64,000 bases of DNA from Anaerolineales bacterium (GCA_020060625.1 JAGUZU010000016.1:101728-165727), one strand, 5' to 3'; numbered from the stretch's first letter, positions 36,704 to 45,570 are shown. The notes: generated by a model from the sequence alone, not told the origin. Made by a program: numbers and translations.

Positions 36704-37465
36704 ATGACCACAGATACCGTCAGCCCTCCCTTACCCTCCCAGACAGAACGATTGAAAATATTTTTGCACGCACTGCTCTTTGTGTTTGGTTTTTCGCTGG
36801 TATTTGTAATTGGCTGGGGCGGTTCGGTGACGGCGCTGGGTCAACTGTTTGGCGCTTACAAACGGGTCATCGCACAATTTGGCGGCGTAATCGTGATCAT
36901 GTTTGGACTGGCGACTCTCGAGGTGATCCGCATTCCCTGGTTCTATGCAGATACCCGTGCCCAATACTCGGGTGCGCGCGGGACGTATGGCGGGTCGGCG
37001 TTAATGGGCATTTTCTTCGCGGCGGGTTGGAGTCCATGCATTGGTGCGACCCTGGGCGCGATCCTGACGATGGGACTCAGCCAGCAAACGGTGGGACAGG
37101 CGATGTGGTTATCTTCAGGGTATTCACTGGGTTTGGGAATCCCCTTCCTGGCGATGGCGCTTGGGCTGGAGCGCGCTTCGGGCTGGATCAAACGGATGAG
37201 ACCCTACCAGAAATATTTCAAAATTGCCAGCGGCGTTTTCATCATTGTGATTGGGGTATTGCTCCTGACGAATACGATGAGCCTAATCGCGATTTGGGCA
37301 TTCAAGAATGGTCTGTATATTGAGAAGTTCACCCTGTTCTCTGCTGCACCGACGTACTTCACCGCCATCATTGCCGGGCTATTGTCGTTTCTTTCGCCCT
37401 GCGTTCTGCCGCTGGTACCCGCCTACCTTGGTTATTTGAGCGGGCATACCATCCAGAGATCATAG
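36704..37465 (+). CDS. CcdA-like thiol-disulfide membrane protein with permuted order
   Basis: This 253-residue, six-helix protein has both conserved Cys motifs of CcdA/DsbD, but in reversed order. The usual second motif (FFAAGWSPCIGATLGAILTMG) is central at about residue 110. The usual first motif (AGLLSFLSPCVLPLVPAYLGYLSG) forms the last helix, near residue 235. The start (LHALLFVFGFSLVFVIGWGGS) corresponds to helix 2 of normal CcdA. The frame is continuous and well started, so this is a true circular-permutation-like arrangement. CcdA passes electrons from cytoplasmic thioredoxin to outer-face thiol proteins; DsbA- and rhodanese-like genes follow at once. Confidence 0.88.
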   Translation: MTTDTVSPPLPSQTERLKIFLHALLFVFGFSLVFVIGWGGSVTALGQLFGAYKRVIAQFGGVIVIMFGLATLEVIRIPWFYADTRAQYSGARGTYGGSALMGIFFAAGWSPCIGATLGAILTMGLSQQTVGQAMWLSSGYSLGLGIPFLAMALGLERASGWIKRMRPYQKYFKIASGVFIIVIGVLLLTNTMSLIAIWAFKNGLYIEKFTLFSAAPTYFTAIIAGLLSFLSPCVLPLVPAYLGYLSGHTIQRS

Positions 37466-37486
37466 TTTATCGGAGAAGAGAACTTC

Positions 37487-38233
37487 ATGGATACCCCCGC
37501 ACATACGGAAGATACCATTACTTTTAAACGAACTCATTTTTATTCGGTCCTGGTTGTACTGGCTTTTGCCATCGGTATCTTGACCGGTTATGTGGTTTGG
37601 GGATTAGCCCCCCGTTCGCAACAATCAGTTGCGAATAATCCATCTGTTGCACAGGGTCCCGTTGTCGAAGCGCCGGCGGCGACCCAATCGCCGCAATTCA
37701 CGCGCTATGACATTCCATTCGAAGGCTTTCCCAGCCAGGGACCGGTGGATGCGCCCATCGTGATCGTCGAGTTCAGTGACTTTCAATGTCCGTTCTGTAA
37801 ACGGTTCCAAGATGAGACGGCTGAACAATTGCTGGCGGCATATCCGGATCAAATCCGTTTTGTCTATCGCCATCTTCCCCTGACCTCCATCCATCCCGAA
37901 GCCTTTCCATCGGCAGAAGCTTCGATGTGCGCCAATGAACAAAACGCCTTCTGGGTTTACCACGACAGGATTTTTGAGAGTCAGGACAGTCTTGGACGTG
38001 AATTGTACATGCAGATCGCGGCTGACCTCAATTTGGATACTGACACTTTTGAAGAGTGTCTGAATTCGGGCAAATTTATGGACGCCATCCAGCAGGATAT
38101 GGAGTTTGCGCTCAACCTTGGCGTGCAGTCCACTCCGACGTTTTTCATCAACGGGCTGGCAATCGTTGGGGCACAACCGCTTGAAGCCTTCAAACAAATC
38201 ATTGATCTTGAACTGGCTGGGAAAATTCCATGA
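37487..38233 (+). CDS. DsbA-like thioredoxin-fold protein, membrane-anchored
   Basis: This 248-residue protein has one N-terminal membrane helix (FYSVLVVLAFAIGILTGYVVWGL), a Pro/Ala linker and a DsbA/thioredoxin_4 domain. The active site is FSDFQCPFCKRFQDE near residue 104, and the cis-Pro loop is GVQSTPTFFINGLAIVG. It would oxidise or exchange disulfides outside the membrane, with redox equivalents from the CcdA-like protein encoded 21 nt upstream. It overlaps the rhodanese gene by 4 nt. Confidence 0.93.
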   Translation: MDTPAHTEDTITFKRTHFYSVLVVLAFAIGILTGYVVWGLAPRSQQSVANNPSVAQGPVVEAPAATQSPQFTRYDIPFEGFPSQGPVDAPIVIVEFSDFQCPFCKRFQDETAEQLLAAYPDQIRFVYRHLPLTSIHPEAFPSAEASMCANEQNAFWVYHDRIFESQDSLGRELYMQIAADLNLDTDTFEECLNSGKFMDAIQQDMEFALNLGVQSTPTFFINGLAIVGAQPLEAFKQIIDLELAGKIP

Positions 38234-38652
38234 AACAATTCCTGCTGATTGCGTTGATTATTTTGGCAACCCTGACCGCCTGCCAGAGCCGTGTTGGAGA
38301 GATCACAGGCAAAGTGATGTCGACTGCTGATGGTTCCTTTAAGAACATCACTCCTGCAGAATTGGATACGATGTTGAGGAACAAAGATTTCATCCTTGTC
38401 AATGTTCATATCCCTTTCGCGGGAGACATTGCCGATACGGACCTTTCCATTCCCTATGACCAGATCAGCGCGCCTGAAAACCTGTCGCAATTGCCAACGG
38501 ATAAAGAAGCGAAGATCATTCTGTACTGCCGTAGCGGACGCATGAGCGCGATCTCTGCCGAGGAACTTGTTTCGCTTGGCTATACCAATATCTGGAATCT
38601 CGACGGTGGTATGGATGCATGGGAACAGGCGGGATACGAAATTGAGAAATAA
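38230..38652 (+). CDS. Rhodanese-domain lipoprotein
   Basis: This 140-residue protein has a lipobox (LATLTACQSR) and one rhodanese domain: ITPAELDTMLRNKDFILVNVHIPFAGDI, the active-site loop LYCRSGRMSAISAEEL and NLDGGMDAWEQAGYEI. The Cys of CRSGRMS would carry persulfide. It acts outside the membrane and may hand sulfur to metal-bound or thiol partners. It ends the CcdA-DsbA-rhodanese unit. Confidence 0.92.
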   Translation: MKQFLLIALIILATLTACQSRVGEITGKVMSTADGSFKNITPAELDTMLRNKDFILVNVHIPFAGDIADTDLSIPYDQISAPENLSQLPTDKEAKIILYCRSGRMSAISAEELVSLGYTNIWNLDGGMDAWEQAGYEIEK

Positions 38653-38654
38653 AA

Positions 38655-38694
38655 TAGGCAGAATTGCCTATAAACCACCGCGTAATTTTGCGCT
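38655..38694 (+). promoter_or_regulatory. Operator-like site E with spaced TGCGCT element
   Basis: TAGGCAG-AA-TTGCCTA (38655-38670) is followed after 18 nt by TGCGCT (38689-38694), upstream of the small YHS gene at 38743. Confidence 0.7.
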
Positions 38695-38742
38695 CGTCAA
38701 AGAAGTCAATTAATGTGACAATTCAACCAAGGAGTCCAACTT

Positions 38743-38916
38743 ATGACTACAACCGTTCATGACCCCGTTTGCCACATGGATATTGACCCTGCCACTGCGG
38801 CTGGCACGTCCGAATATAATGGACAGACCTACTACTTCTGTTCGCTCGGCTGTAAGAAAGCATTCGACAAGGAACCCGAAAAGTATCTCGCCAGGACCGA
38901 TGAACACGCGCATTAG
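38743..38916 (+). CDS. Small YHS-domain protein
   Basis: This 57-residue protein is a bare YHS module: TTTVHDPVCHMDIDPATAAGTSEYNG, then YYFCSLGCKKAFDKEPEKYL, ending in DEHAH. The Cys after DPV and the C-x3-C pair are likely metal ligands. AAGGAG lies 8 nt before the ATG. Site E is immediately upstream and a hairpin terminator follows, so it is monocistronic. Confidence 0.9.
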   Translation: MTTTVHDPVCHMDIDPATAAGTSEYNGQTYYFCSLGCKKAFDKEPEKYLARTDEHAH

Positions 38917-38944
38917 CATTAATTCGATCCTCTTCTCCTCAGGT

Positions 38945-38972
38945 AACCTGCCCCGTCGGGCAGGTTATTTTA
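38945..38972 (+). terminator. Terminator after the small YHS gene
   Basis: AACCTGCCC pairs with GGGCAGGTT around CGTC, followed by ATTTTATTTT. Confidence 0.88.
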
Positions 38973-39077
38973 TTTTCAGACAATTTGCCGAAGGAAAATC
39001 TTCAATCTATCTTTGTCGTGGCTTTATATATTCTTTAATCACACCTGATATTCTCGGATCATCGAAAGGAGTACAAA

Positions 39078-39251
39078 ATGTTTCTCATGTGGATCATCCC
39101 CCTGGCGCTGATCGGATTGGTGGTTTACGGTCTGGCGGGTAGCAATCCTGCCAGGGTATTCCAACCCGCTTCAAGTCACACCTGCCCGCAATGTCATCAG
39201 GCGGTGCAACACGATTGGAAAAATTGCCCGCATTGCGGACAAACTTTATGA
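39078..39251 (+). CDS. Short membrane-anchored zinc-ribbon protein
   Basis: This 57-residue protein has one N-terminal helix (MFLMWIIPLALIGLVVYGLAG) and a C-terminal zinc ribbon (HTCPQCHQAVQHDWKNCPHCGQTL) with two CxxC pairs. AAAGGAG lies upstream. The ribbon is clearly paralogous to that of the following protein, 13 nt downstream. Function is unknown; it may anchor a metal site at the inner face of the membrane. Confidence 0.85.
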   Translation: MFLMWIIPLALIGLVVYGLAGSNPARVFQPASSHTCPQCHQAVQHDWKNCPHCGQTL

Positions 39252-39264
39252 AAGGATTTTGAAA

Positions 39265-39654
39265 ATGAAAAAAGTTATTTGGTGGATTGTTGGTATTGTC
39301 GCTGTTCTTGCCGCTCTGTTCCTCTTCGGAGGCGGCATGATGTGGGGTAACCGTGGCTATGGAATGACACTTGCACCTGGCGCAAGTGCAGGTGTGGGCG
39401 GTTATGGCGGACCTGGCATGATGGGCAACTGGGGCTTCTCCCCCCTTGGCTGGTTCGGCATGGGTTTGGGCATGCTCTTCATGTGGCTCATTCCCATCGG
39501 CGTCCTGACCCTCATTGTATATGGTGTTGTTGCCCTGACACGAAATGCTGGAAATATTATGCCATCCACTCCACTCACGTCCTGCGCTAACTGTGGCAAG
39601 GGCATCCAAGCCGACTGGCAGAATTGCCCCCACTGCGGCACTGTCTTGAAATAA
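39265..39654 (+). CDS. Membrane zinc-ribbon protein with Gly/Met-rich loop
   Basis: This 129-residue protein has two helices separated by a Gly/Met-rich loop (GGGMMWGNRGYGMTLAPGASAG and GGPGMMGNWG), then a C-terminal zinc ribbon (TSCANCGKGIQADWQNCPHCGTVLK). The ATG at 39265 is used; an in-frame TTG lies two codons earlier. The LAPGASAGVGGYG segment resembles one in the Met-rich protein encoded at 61507, so the loop may be a shared metal-binding motif facing outwards. Confidence 0.82.
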   Translation: MKKVIWWIVGIVAVLAALFLFGGGMMWGNRGYGMTLAPGASAGVGGYGGPGMMGNWGFSPLGWFGMGLGMLFMWLIPIGVLTLIVYGVVALTRNAGNIMPSTPLTSCANCGKGIQADWQNCPHCGTVLK

Positions 39655-39673
39655 AGCCATTCTCACGTTTCCC

Positions 39674-39704
39674 AAAATAGCCCATCGAAAGATAGGCTAT
39701 TTTG
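39674..39704 (+). terminator. Terminator after the zinc-ribbon pair
   Basis: AAAATAGCC pairs with GGCTATTTT around a 12-nt loop, giving a T-rich descending arm. Confidence 0.75.
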
Positions 39705-39788
39705 CTTATATACCACTAGGCTGAAAGCCGCTCCCTTCGGTCGTCCAATGGATATACACTATCGGCATATTTAAGAAGGTAGGTACTC

Positions 39789-42425
39789 ATGACTGTCAGT
39801 GACCCTGTATGTGGAATGGAAATCGAACCCCAAAGTGCCTTCGCCCACCGCGAACACATGGGGCAGACGTTTTATTTTTGCTCGCAATCCTGCTTGGATC
39901 AGTTTGAAAAGGATCCGCATCATTACGTGATGACATCCGCGACAACGGGTTTCAACCCTGAGCGGACCCTGACGCGCATCGATCTGCCCGTCGCGGACCT
40001 GCCATTTTACAAGCCTGCCACCGAACTCGAAGCCGGTCTGCTCGCCTTGCAGGGCGTTCATGATGTAACCACCAATGCCGGGTCCGGCGTGTTACAGGTG
40101 GCATATGACCCACAACTGGCGAACGTCCCGCAAATGGCGGCAGTGATCCGTTCGGCTGGATTCCAACCAGGTGGTTCGAAAACCCGGATCGGGATCGAGA
40201 ACCTGCGCTGCGCCTCCTGTGTAAAGTTCATCGAAGATGAGTTGAAATCCACAGAAGGTGTTTTGAGCGCAACGGTCAACATCGCCACACAAGAGGCAAG
40301 CGTGGAGTATCTCCCCCAAAAGGCGACCGTTGCACAGTTGAATGCAGCCATTGAGGCGTGGGGATACAAGCCCCGACCCGCGCTGAGCGACGCGCCGGTG
40401 GATAAACAGGAAGAGGCGCATACGCGTGAATATCGCCGCCTGATGAGGATGTTCTGGTTTTCGGCAATTGTGTCTGTGCCTGTTTTGCTGTTTGCATACC
40501 CCCAGTATGTCCCTGGAATACGAGACCTTTCTATGGAAGCCATACGCTGGGCGTGGATTCTTTCTGCCATAGCTACTCTTCCTGTGCTGTTCTACTCAGG
40601 CTATGACTTCTTTACAGGCGCATGGGCGGCGTTCAAACACCGCTCGGCAAACATGAACACGTTAATTGCGTTAGGCACAGGAGCGGCGTGGTTGTATTCC
40701 ACATTTGCGATTGCATTCCCATCTGTTTTTCCGGAAGGAACATCGGAACCGTTTTATGATGTGGTTGCGGTCGTGATTGCTTTGGTGGTCCTGGGGCAGG
40801 CTTTGGAATTGCGCGCCAAAGGACAGTCCAGCGCGGCGATCAAAAAGTTGTTGGGTTTGCAAGCCAAAACCGCGCGTGTGATTCGGGATGGCAAGGAAAT
40901 GGATTTGCCGGTCGAAGAAGTCCTGGTCGGTGATGTGATTCAAGTCCGCCCTGGCGAGAAAGTGCCGGTGGATGGCGTCATCGTCGAAGGCAGTTCTGCG
41001 GTGGACGAGTCCATGCTGACGGGTGAGTCGTTGCCTGCTTCCAAGAAACAGGGCGATGAAATCATCGGGGCGACCATGAACAAAACGGGCGCGTTTAAGT
41101 TCCGTGCCACGAAGGTTGGCAAGGACACTGCTCTCGCGCAAATCGTAAAAATGGTACAGGACGCGCAGAACTCCAAAGCTCCGATTGCCCGACTCGCCGA
41201 TACCATCTCCGGTTATTTTGTGCCCATTGTGATGATCCTTGCCGTGTGGACGTTCGTCATCTGGTTTGTGATCGGACCTCAGCCGCAGTTGGTCTACGCA
41301 CTCGTCACCAGTGTGACCGTTCTTATCATCGCTTGTCCCTGTGCGTTGGGGCTTGCCACGCCGATGAGCCTGATGGTCGGCATTGGCAAAGGCGCGGAGC
41401 ACGGAATCTTGATCCGTTCGGGGGAGGCATTACAGACAGCGAGAAACATCCAGACCGTGGTTTTGGATAAGACCGGTACGATCACAAAAGGCAAACCTGA
41501 ATTGACCGATGTGGTTTTGGTTACCCCGCTGAATGGGAATAGCGATCAGATTCTACGGCTGGCGGCATCCGTGGAGAAAGTCAGCGAACATCCGTTGGCG
41601 CAAGCCATCGTGGAAGGTGCCCAGGCACGGAAGTTGGTTTTGACGGACGTGGTGGATTTTGAAGCCATTCCGGGTCATGGTGTTTCCGCAAAAGTCGAGG
41701 GTCGGGCTATCCTGATTGGCAACCTCAAGTTTATGAACCGTGAAAACATTTCGCTTGGCTCTCTCGAAGATAAGGCAAAATCACTGGCTGATGATGGCAA
41801 AACCCCCATGTTCATCGCCTTGGATGGAAAAGCTGCAGGCATTCTGGCGGTAGCGGATACGGTCAAGGAAGATTCTGCCGAAGCAATCCAGGCATTGAAA
41901 AGTCTTGGCATCGAAGTTGTGATGATCACGGGGGATAATCGTCGCACTGCCGAAGCGATTGCCCGCAAGGTGGGCATCACACGCGTCCTGGCAGAAGTCC
42001 TGCCCGAAGACAAGGCGAATAATGTACATCTGCTCCAGGCAGAAAACAAAAAAGTTGCAATGGTCGGCGACGGCATCAACGATGCGCCCGCCCTGGCGCA
42101 GGCGGACGTTGGTCTTGCCATAGGCACAGGCACGGATGTCGCCATCGAGGCTTCGGATATCACCCTTATCAAAGGCAGCCTGAAGGGAGTGGTGACCGCC
42201 ATCGAAGTCAGCCGCGCCACAATGACCAATATTTACCAAAACCTCTTTGGCGCCTTTATCTACAACGTGCTGGGTATCCCGGTTGCGATGGGCGTGTTGT
42301 TCCCTGTCCTCGGCTTATTGCTCAGCCCATTGATTGCAGGTGCGGCGATGGCGTTCTCTTCCGTAACAGTGGTTGGCAATGCGAACCGTCTGCGTGGTTT
42401 CAAACCAAAATTCAGCGTCAAGTGA
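39789..42425 (+). CDS. copA: Copper-exporting P1B ATPase with N-terminal YHS domain
   Basis: This 878-residue pump has a YHS domain ([23 protein letters not shown]). A ferredoxin-like domain without CxxC (about 60-130) and an HMA domain with [14 protein letters not shown] follow. Pump motifs are the transmembrane [23 protein letters not shown], the HPLAQAIV His-Pro and [20 protein letters not shown]. The end ([30 protein letters not shown]) is of the Cu(I) group. It exports Cu(I) from the cytoplasm and heads a transcript running to the small YHS gene at 45484. Confidence 0.96.
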   Translation: MTVSDPVCGMEIEPQSAFAHREHMGQTFYFCSQSCLDQFEKDPHHYVMTSATTGFNPERTLTRIDLPVADLPFYKPATELEAGLLALQGVHDVTTNAGSGVLQVAYDPQLANVPQMAAVIRSAGFQPGGSKTRIGIENLRCASCVKFIEDELKSTEGVLSATVNIATQEASVEYLPQKATVAQLNAAIEAWGYKPRPALSDAPVDKQEEAHTREYRRLMRMFWFSAIVSVPVLLFAYPQYVPGIRDLSMEAIRWAWILSAIATLPVLFYSGYDFFTGAWAAFKHRSANMNTLIALGTGAAWLYSTFAIAFPSVFPEGTSEPFYDVVAVVIALVVLGQALELRAKGQSSAAIKKLLGLQAKTARVIRDGKEMDLPVEEVLVGDVIQVRPGEKVPVDGVIVEGSSAVDESMLTGESLPASKKQGDEIIGATMNKTGAFKFRATKVGKDTALAQIVKMVQDAQNSKAPIARLADTISGYFVPIVMILAVWTFVIWFVIGPQPQLVYALVTSVTVLIIACPCALGLATPMSLMVGIGKGAEHGILIRSGEALQTARNIQTVVLDKTGTITKGKPELTDVVLVTPLNGNSDQILRLAASVEKVSEHPLAQAIVEGAQARKLVLTDVVDFEAIPGHGVSAKVEGRAILIGNLKFMNRENISLGSLEDKAKSLADDGKTPMFIALDGKAAGILAVADTVKEDSAEAIQALKSLGIEVVMITGDNRRTAEAIARKVGITRVLAEVLPEDKANNVHLLQAENKKVAMVGDGINDAPALAQADVGLAIGTGTDVAIEASDITLIKGSLKGVVTAIEVSRATMTNIYQNLFGAFIYNVLGIPVAMGVLFPVLGLLLSPLIAGAAMAFSSVTVVGNANRLRGFKPKFSVK

Positions 42426-42432
42426 GGCTGTC

Positions 42433-42741
42433 TTGAAAATCGAACTGCTTTATTTCAGTGGCTGCCCGTCCTGGAAGGATGGATTGAAGAACCTGGAATC
42501 TGCCTTGCATCTGGAGGATATCCCCGCTGTAATTGAAATCATCAAAATAAGGGATGATGAGCAGGCTGCCCGGTTGAAGTTTCTGGGCTCGCCTTCCTTT
42601 CGGGTAAACAGAATAGACCTATGGCATGAAGATCGCGATTTATATTCGATGAGCTGCCGCATCTATTCAACGCCGGCTGGAGCCAAGGGTTTTCCAACTG
42701 TGGATATGTTGAGAGGAAGACTGCGGAATGTTATTGAGTAA
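42433..42741 (+). CDS. Small thioredoxin-like protein of metal-resistance clusters
   Basis: This 102-residue protein begins KIELLYFSGCPSWKDGLKNLESAL, has a conserved LGSPSFRVNRIDLW cis-Pro-like segment and ends with SCRIYSTPAGAKGFPTVDML. A single active-site Cys replaces the CxxC. The TTG at 42433 is the start: it has AGTGAGG 6 nt upstream and lies just after the copA stop; an earlier ATG lies inside copA. Relatives occur beside mercury and copper pumps, suggesting a cytoplasmic thiol carrier. Confidence 0.82.
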   Translation: MKIELLYFSGCPSWKDGLKNLESALHLEDIPAVIEIIKIRDDEQAARLKFLGSPSFRVNRIDLWHEDRDLYSMSCRIYSTPAGAKGFPTVDMLRGRLRNVIE

Positions 42742-42759
42742 AACATCTCCGTAAATCAC

Positions 42760-43311
42760 ATGAACAATTCCCGTTTTATTCTCTTGATGACTTGGACGCT
42801 GTTCCTTGGAATGATCTGGACAGTGGTTACCCGGGTTCCACCTGATCAACCACAAATACAGCAGGGCGAAGCGGCTAAGGAGGGATTCACCTCGCCAGAT
42901 TTCACCCTCGATCTGCTGGGCGGCGGCAGCGTCTCACTTTCTGATTTGCGCGGCAAGGTGGTGCTGATAAACTTTTGGACTTCCTGGTGCCCGCCCTGCC
43001 GCCTGGAAATGCCGGCGATTGAAAAGACATTCCGCAACTACAAGGACCTGGGTTTGGTTGTAATTGGGCTGAATCTCACCGCCCAGGATTCCGAATTGGA
43101 TGTGGCTGGGTTCGTGCAGGAAATTGGCATGACCTTTCCTGTTGCGCTCGACCGTGATAATGCCATCGGAAATCTTTATCGTGTCACCGCCCTGCCGACA
43201 TCCTTCTTCATTGACCGCAACGGCATAATTCGTTCGGTCGTGGTTGGCGGACCGATGAGCGAGGCGCTGATCCAATCCAAGGTCGAAGAGTTGTTGCAGG
43301 AGGGCGAATAA
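42760..43311 (+). CDS. TlpA/ResA-like membrane-anchored thioredoxin
   Basis: This 183-residue protein has an N-terminal membrane helix and an AhpC/TSA-like thioredoxin fold: SPDFTLDLLGGGSVSLSDLRGKVVLINFWTSWCPPCRLEMP with WCPPC near residue 78, then the cis-Pro loop VTALPTSFFIDRNG. ResA-type proteins reduce extracytoplasmic disulfides, often for cytochrome c or copper centres. Its last base overlaps the next start. Confidence 0.93.
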   Translation: MNNSRFILLMTWTLFLGMIWTVVTRVPPDQPQIQQGEAAKEGFTSPDFTLDLLGGGSVSLSDLRGKVVLINFWTSWCPPCRLEMPAIEKTFRNYKDLGLVVIGLNLTAQDSELDVAGFVQEIGMTFPVALDRDNAIGNLYRVTALPTSFFIDRNGIIRSVVVGGPMSEALIQSKVEELLQEGE

Positions 43312-44057
43312 TGTTTCCATATCTTCGCTTGGGACCCTTTCTGCTCCAAATGCCGTTACTGGCGTTATTCATTGGGTTTTGGACCAGCACAACATTCATC
43401 GAACGGGAAGCCGCCCGAATTGGCGTGAACAAGGAACAACTCAACAACCTGATTTCCAGCGGAGTTATTGGCGGGCTTGTGGGTGCCAGACTCGTCAATG
43501 CGGTGCAGTATGCTTCGGTCTATCTGGCGAATCCGCTCGGTTTGTTTTCGTTAAGCACAAGTACACTCTCACCCTATGGAGGTTTCCTCATTGGAGTTGC
43601 GGCAGCCTTTGCATACGGCTACCGCCAGAAACTGCCACTCCGCCAAACATTGGACGCGCTCACTCCTGGACTTTCGTTCTTCATGATTGCGCTGGGAATA
43701 TCTCATTTGCTCAGCGGAAACGCCTATGGCTCGCCGACCCGCGTTCCCTGGGCGATATACGTTTGGTCGGATTACCGTCATCCGTCGCAACTCTACGAGA
43801 TCTTTTTTGCGCTGGTCATTTTTACGATTATCCTGCTCAAAACCATCCCGGCAATTATGCCTGGCGTCCGCTTTATCCATTTTGTTGGTCTCACTGCGAC
43901 GGCGCGCATCTTCCTTGATGGTTTTCGTGGCGACAGTATTTTCTGGCTGGAGGGGTATCGTGTCGCCCAGGTCATGGGGTTGGCGGTTCTATTAATATGT
44001 ATTGTCGTTTTGCAGCAATGGGAAAGGAAGGAACAACATGAGTCCGGTGTCCAATGA
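43311..44057 (+). CDS. Prolipoprotein diacylglyceryl transferase-like protein (Lgt family)
   Basis: This 248-residue polytopic protein has the Lgt layout of about seven helices with GVIGGLVGARLVNAVQY, LSPYGGFLIGVAAAFAYG and the YRHPSQLYEIFFAL motif. Lgt attaches diacylglycerol to the Cys of lipoproteins. Several conserved arginine segments differ from canonical Lgt, so it may be a specialised or diverged paralogue. The many lipoproteins in this block make a dedicated Lgt plausible. Its 3' end overlaps the methyltransferase start by 20 nt. Confidence 0.82.
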   Translation: MFPYLRLGPFLLQMPLLALFIGFWTSTTFIEREAARIGVNKEQLNNLISSGVIGGLVGARLVNAVQYASVYLANPLGLFSLSTSTLSPYGGFLIGVAAAFAYGYRQKLPLRQTLDALTPGLSFFMIALGISHLLSGNAYGSPTRVPWAIYVWSDYRHPSQLYEIFFALVIFTIILLKTIPAIMPGVRFIHFVGLTATARIFLDGFRGDSIFWLEGYRVAQVMGLAVLLICIVVLQQWERKEQHESGVQ

Positions 44058-44688
44058 AAAACGCTATATTCCCGCGTTGAGTTTCCGCTGGCTCACACCG
44101 TTGTATGATCCCCTCCTTAAATGGATCATGCGCGAAGAGACCTTTAAGCGTAGATTGATTCGGCTTGCGAACATTCAGCCAAATATGAGCGTTCTTGATC
44201 TTGGGTGTGGCACAGGTACGTTGACTCTCATGCTCAAACGCGCTCATCCCAATGCCAACGTAACAGGCATGGATGGTGACCCTGATGTGTTGAAAATAGC
44301 GCGGGATAAATCTCGTGGCACAGATATTCAATGGGATCGAGGTTTCGCCTCATCTCTCCCGTATCCTGATTCTACCTTCGACAGAGTCGTCACCAGCCTG
44401 GTTATTCATCACCTTGTCACGGACGATAAACGACGCGCATTCAAAGAAATATTCCGTGTTCTCAAACCGCGCGGTGAATTATATGTGCTGGACTTTGGCG
44501 CGCCGCATTCTACGCTTACGCGTTTTATGATCACCTATATGCGCCGTCTCGAAGAGACCGCCGATAACTTCGACGGATTGATTCCGCGCTTCGTGGCAGA
44601 GGCAGGCTTCGGCGGAGTCAAAGAGGCGGAGAATTTCGTCACAGTATTCGGTCCGTTGTCCATCATTCAAACAGTAAAAGGAGTCTGA
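44038..44688 (+). CDS. Class I SAM-dependent methyltransferase (UbiE-like)
   Basis: This 216-residue protein has motif I VLDLGCGTGTLTLMLKRAHPNANVTGMDGD near residue 47, motif II RVVTSLVIHHL and post-motif ELYVLDFGAPH. The pattern matches UbiE/Coq5-like or metalloid methyltransferases. The ATG at 44038 lies within the Lgt gene; an earlier in-frame start would lie still deeper in it. Its place between Lgt-like and cupredoxin genes gives no substrate. Confidence 0.85.
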   Translation: MSPVSNEKRYIPALSFRWLTPLYDPLLKWIMREETFKRRLIRLANIQPNMSVLDLGCGTGTLTLMLKRAHPNANVTGMDGDPDVLKIARDKSRGTDIQWDRGFASSLPYPDSTFDRVVTSLVIHHLVTDDKRRAFKEIFRVLKPRGELYVLDFGAPHSTLTRFMITYMRRLEETADNFDGLIPRFVAEAGFGGVKEAENFVTVFGPLSIIQTVKGV

Positions 44689-44689
44689 T

Positions 44690-45073
44690 ATGTCTCAAAT
44701 CCAAATCTTTGTGATTCTTTCGGGAATCGTGTCCACCGTTTTGATCGCCTGGTACTTCTGGTTCGCGCCCAAGGCGCAGACGCGCGTAGCGGTTTCAGCA
44801 TCCGGGGCGCAGGAAGTTGCCATCACGGTAAAAGGCGGCTATACCCCTGATGTAATCGTGGTGCAAAAAGGACGCCCCGTGAAGCTGACCTTCACCAGAC
44901 AGGAAAGTTCGGCGTGTTCGGAGAAGGTGTTGTTCCCCGATTTCAACCAGAATGCAAACTTACCCGAAGGCGAGCAGGTGACACTGGAATTCACGCCCGA
45001 ACAGGCAGGCGAGTATGGTTTTCAATGCCAGATGGGGATGTTGCGCGGCAAGTTGATCGTGGAGGAAGGTTAG
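44690..45073 (+). CDS. Membrane-anchored cupredoxin-like protein
   Basis: This 127-residue protein has an N-terminal helix (IFVILSGIVSTVLIAWYFWF) and a single cupredoxin domain: VAITVKGGYTPDVIVVQKGRPVKLTFTRQESSACSEKVLFPDF and GEYGFQCQMGMLRGKLIVEE. The likely copper ligands are Cys in FQCQM and Met/Cys neighbours; the ordinary C-terminal His is absent, so the site is probably thiolate/Met-rich and suited to Cu(I). It starts one base after the methyltransferase stop. Confidence 0.88.
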   Translation: MSQIQIFVILSGIVSTVLIAWYFWFAPKAQTRVAVSASGAQEVAITVKGGYTPDVIVVQKGRPVKLTFTRQESSACSEKVLFPDFNQNANLPEGEQVTLEFTPEQAGEYGFQCQMGMLRGKLIVEEG

Positions 45074-45074
45074 A

Positions 45075-45281
45075 ATGAAACACTCAAAAATCCACATGCC
45101 AAACCTTTCCTACATTGCTGCATTTGTCATTGGAGTTATCCTGTTTGCAATGTTTTGGAAAATGCTGGCGGGTGCGGCTTCAAGCGCAGTCGTGCTGGCT
45201 GGTATGATCGGAGTAGCTGTTGCCGTAACCGCCTTTTGGCTCAGGAATGAAAGTCATTATCATGGCAGAAAAGGGAATTGA
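45075..45281 (+). CDS. Two-helix membrane peptide
   Basis: This 68-residue protein consists of two hydrophobic helices (LSYIAAFVIGVILFAMFW and SSAVVLAGMIGVAVAVTAFWL) and a basic His-containing tail (NESHYHGRKGN). It lies one base after the cupredoxin stop and just before a YHS gene. Likely a small membrane subunit, function unknown. Confidence 0.7.
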   Translation: MKHSKIHMPNLSYIAAFVIGVILFAMFWKMLAGAASSAVVLAGMIGVAVAVTAFWLRNESHYHGRKGN

Positions 45282-45283
45282 CC

Positions 45284-45484
45284 TTGGACGAAAACCAACC
45301 TCCTCTTCTTCTGGATCAACCAAAATATGTCACCACCTGCGGCGGGAAGATCAAGGATCCATCCAAATATCCCAGCGCGGAATACCGTGGTGAAAGAGTT
45401 TTTTTCTGCACCCAGGCTTGTCTTGAAACATTCCTGCTAAATCCCGATCCTTTCATGGCGGGTGAAGTGGAACACCCCGCCTGA
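45284..45484 (+). CDS. YHS-like metal-binding protein
   Basis: This 66-residue protein is a variant YHS module: YVTTCGGKIKDPSKYPSAEYRGERVFFCTQACLETFLLNPDPF. The start is a TTG; the one at 45284 lies 8 nt after AAGGG, while an alternative TTG at 45278 overlaps the previous stop. CGG replaces DPVCGM but the C-x3-C pair is kept. It closes the copA transcript and is followed by a hairpin. Confidence 0.78.
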   Translation: MDENQPPLLLDQPKYVTTCGGKIKDPSKYPSAEYRGERVFFCTQACLETFLLNPDPFMAGEVEHPA

Positions 45485-45528
45485 CGGAATATGACAATCA
45501 GGATAAGGTTCCTGACAAATATCATAAG

Positions 45529-45570
45529 CACAACAGCGCATTCAGATTTGAGCAGAAATGCGCTGTTGTG
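45529..45570 (+). terminator. Terminator-like hairpin after the copA transcript
   Basis: CACAACAGCGCATT pairs perfectly with AATGCGCTGTTGTG (14 bp, 14-nt loop), followed by TTTGG. Confidence 0.75.

Noticed and set aside
39361..39420. Short repeat TTGCACCTGGCGCAAGTGCAGGTG as regulatory element
   Set aside because: It lies inside the coding region of the zinc-ribbon protein and is explained by the LAPGASAG codons.
42373..42432. Start of the thioredoxin-like gene at 42373
   Set aside because: That ATG lies inside the 3' end of copA in another frame. The TTG at 42433 has a ribosome site and matches the family N-terminus.
44002..44037. Longer start for the UbiE-like methyltransferase
   Set aside because: It lies deeper inside the Lgt-like gene; the ATG at 44038 is closer to the family start and sufficient.
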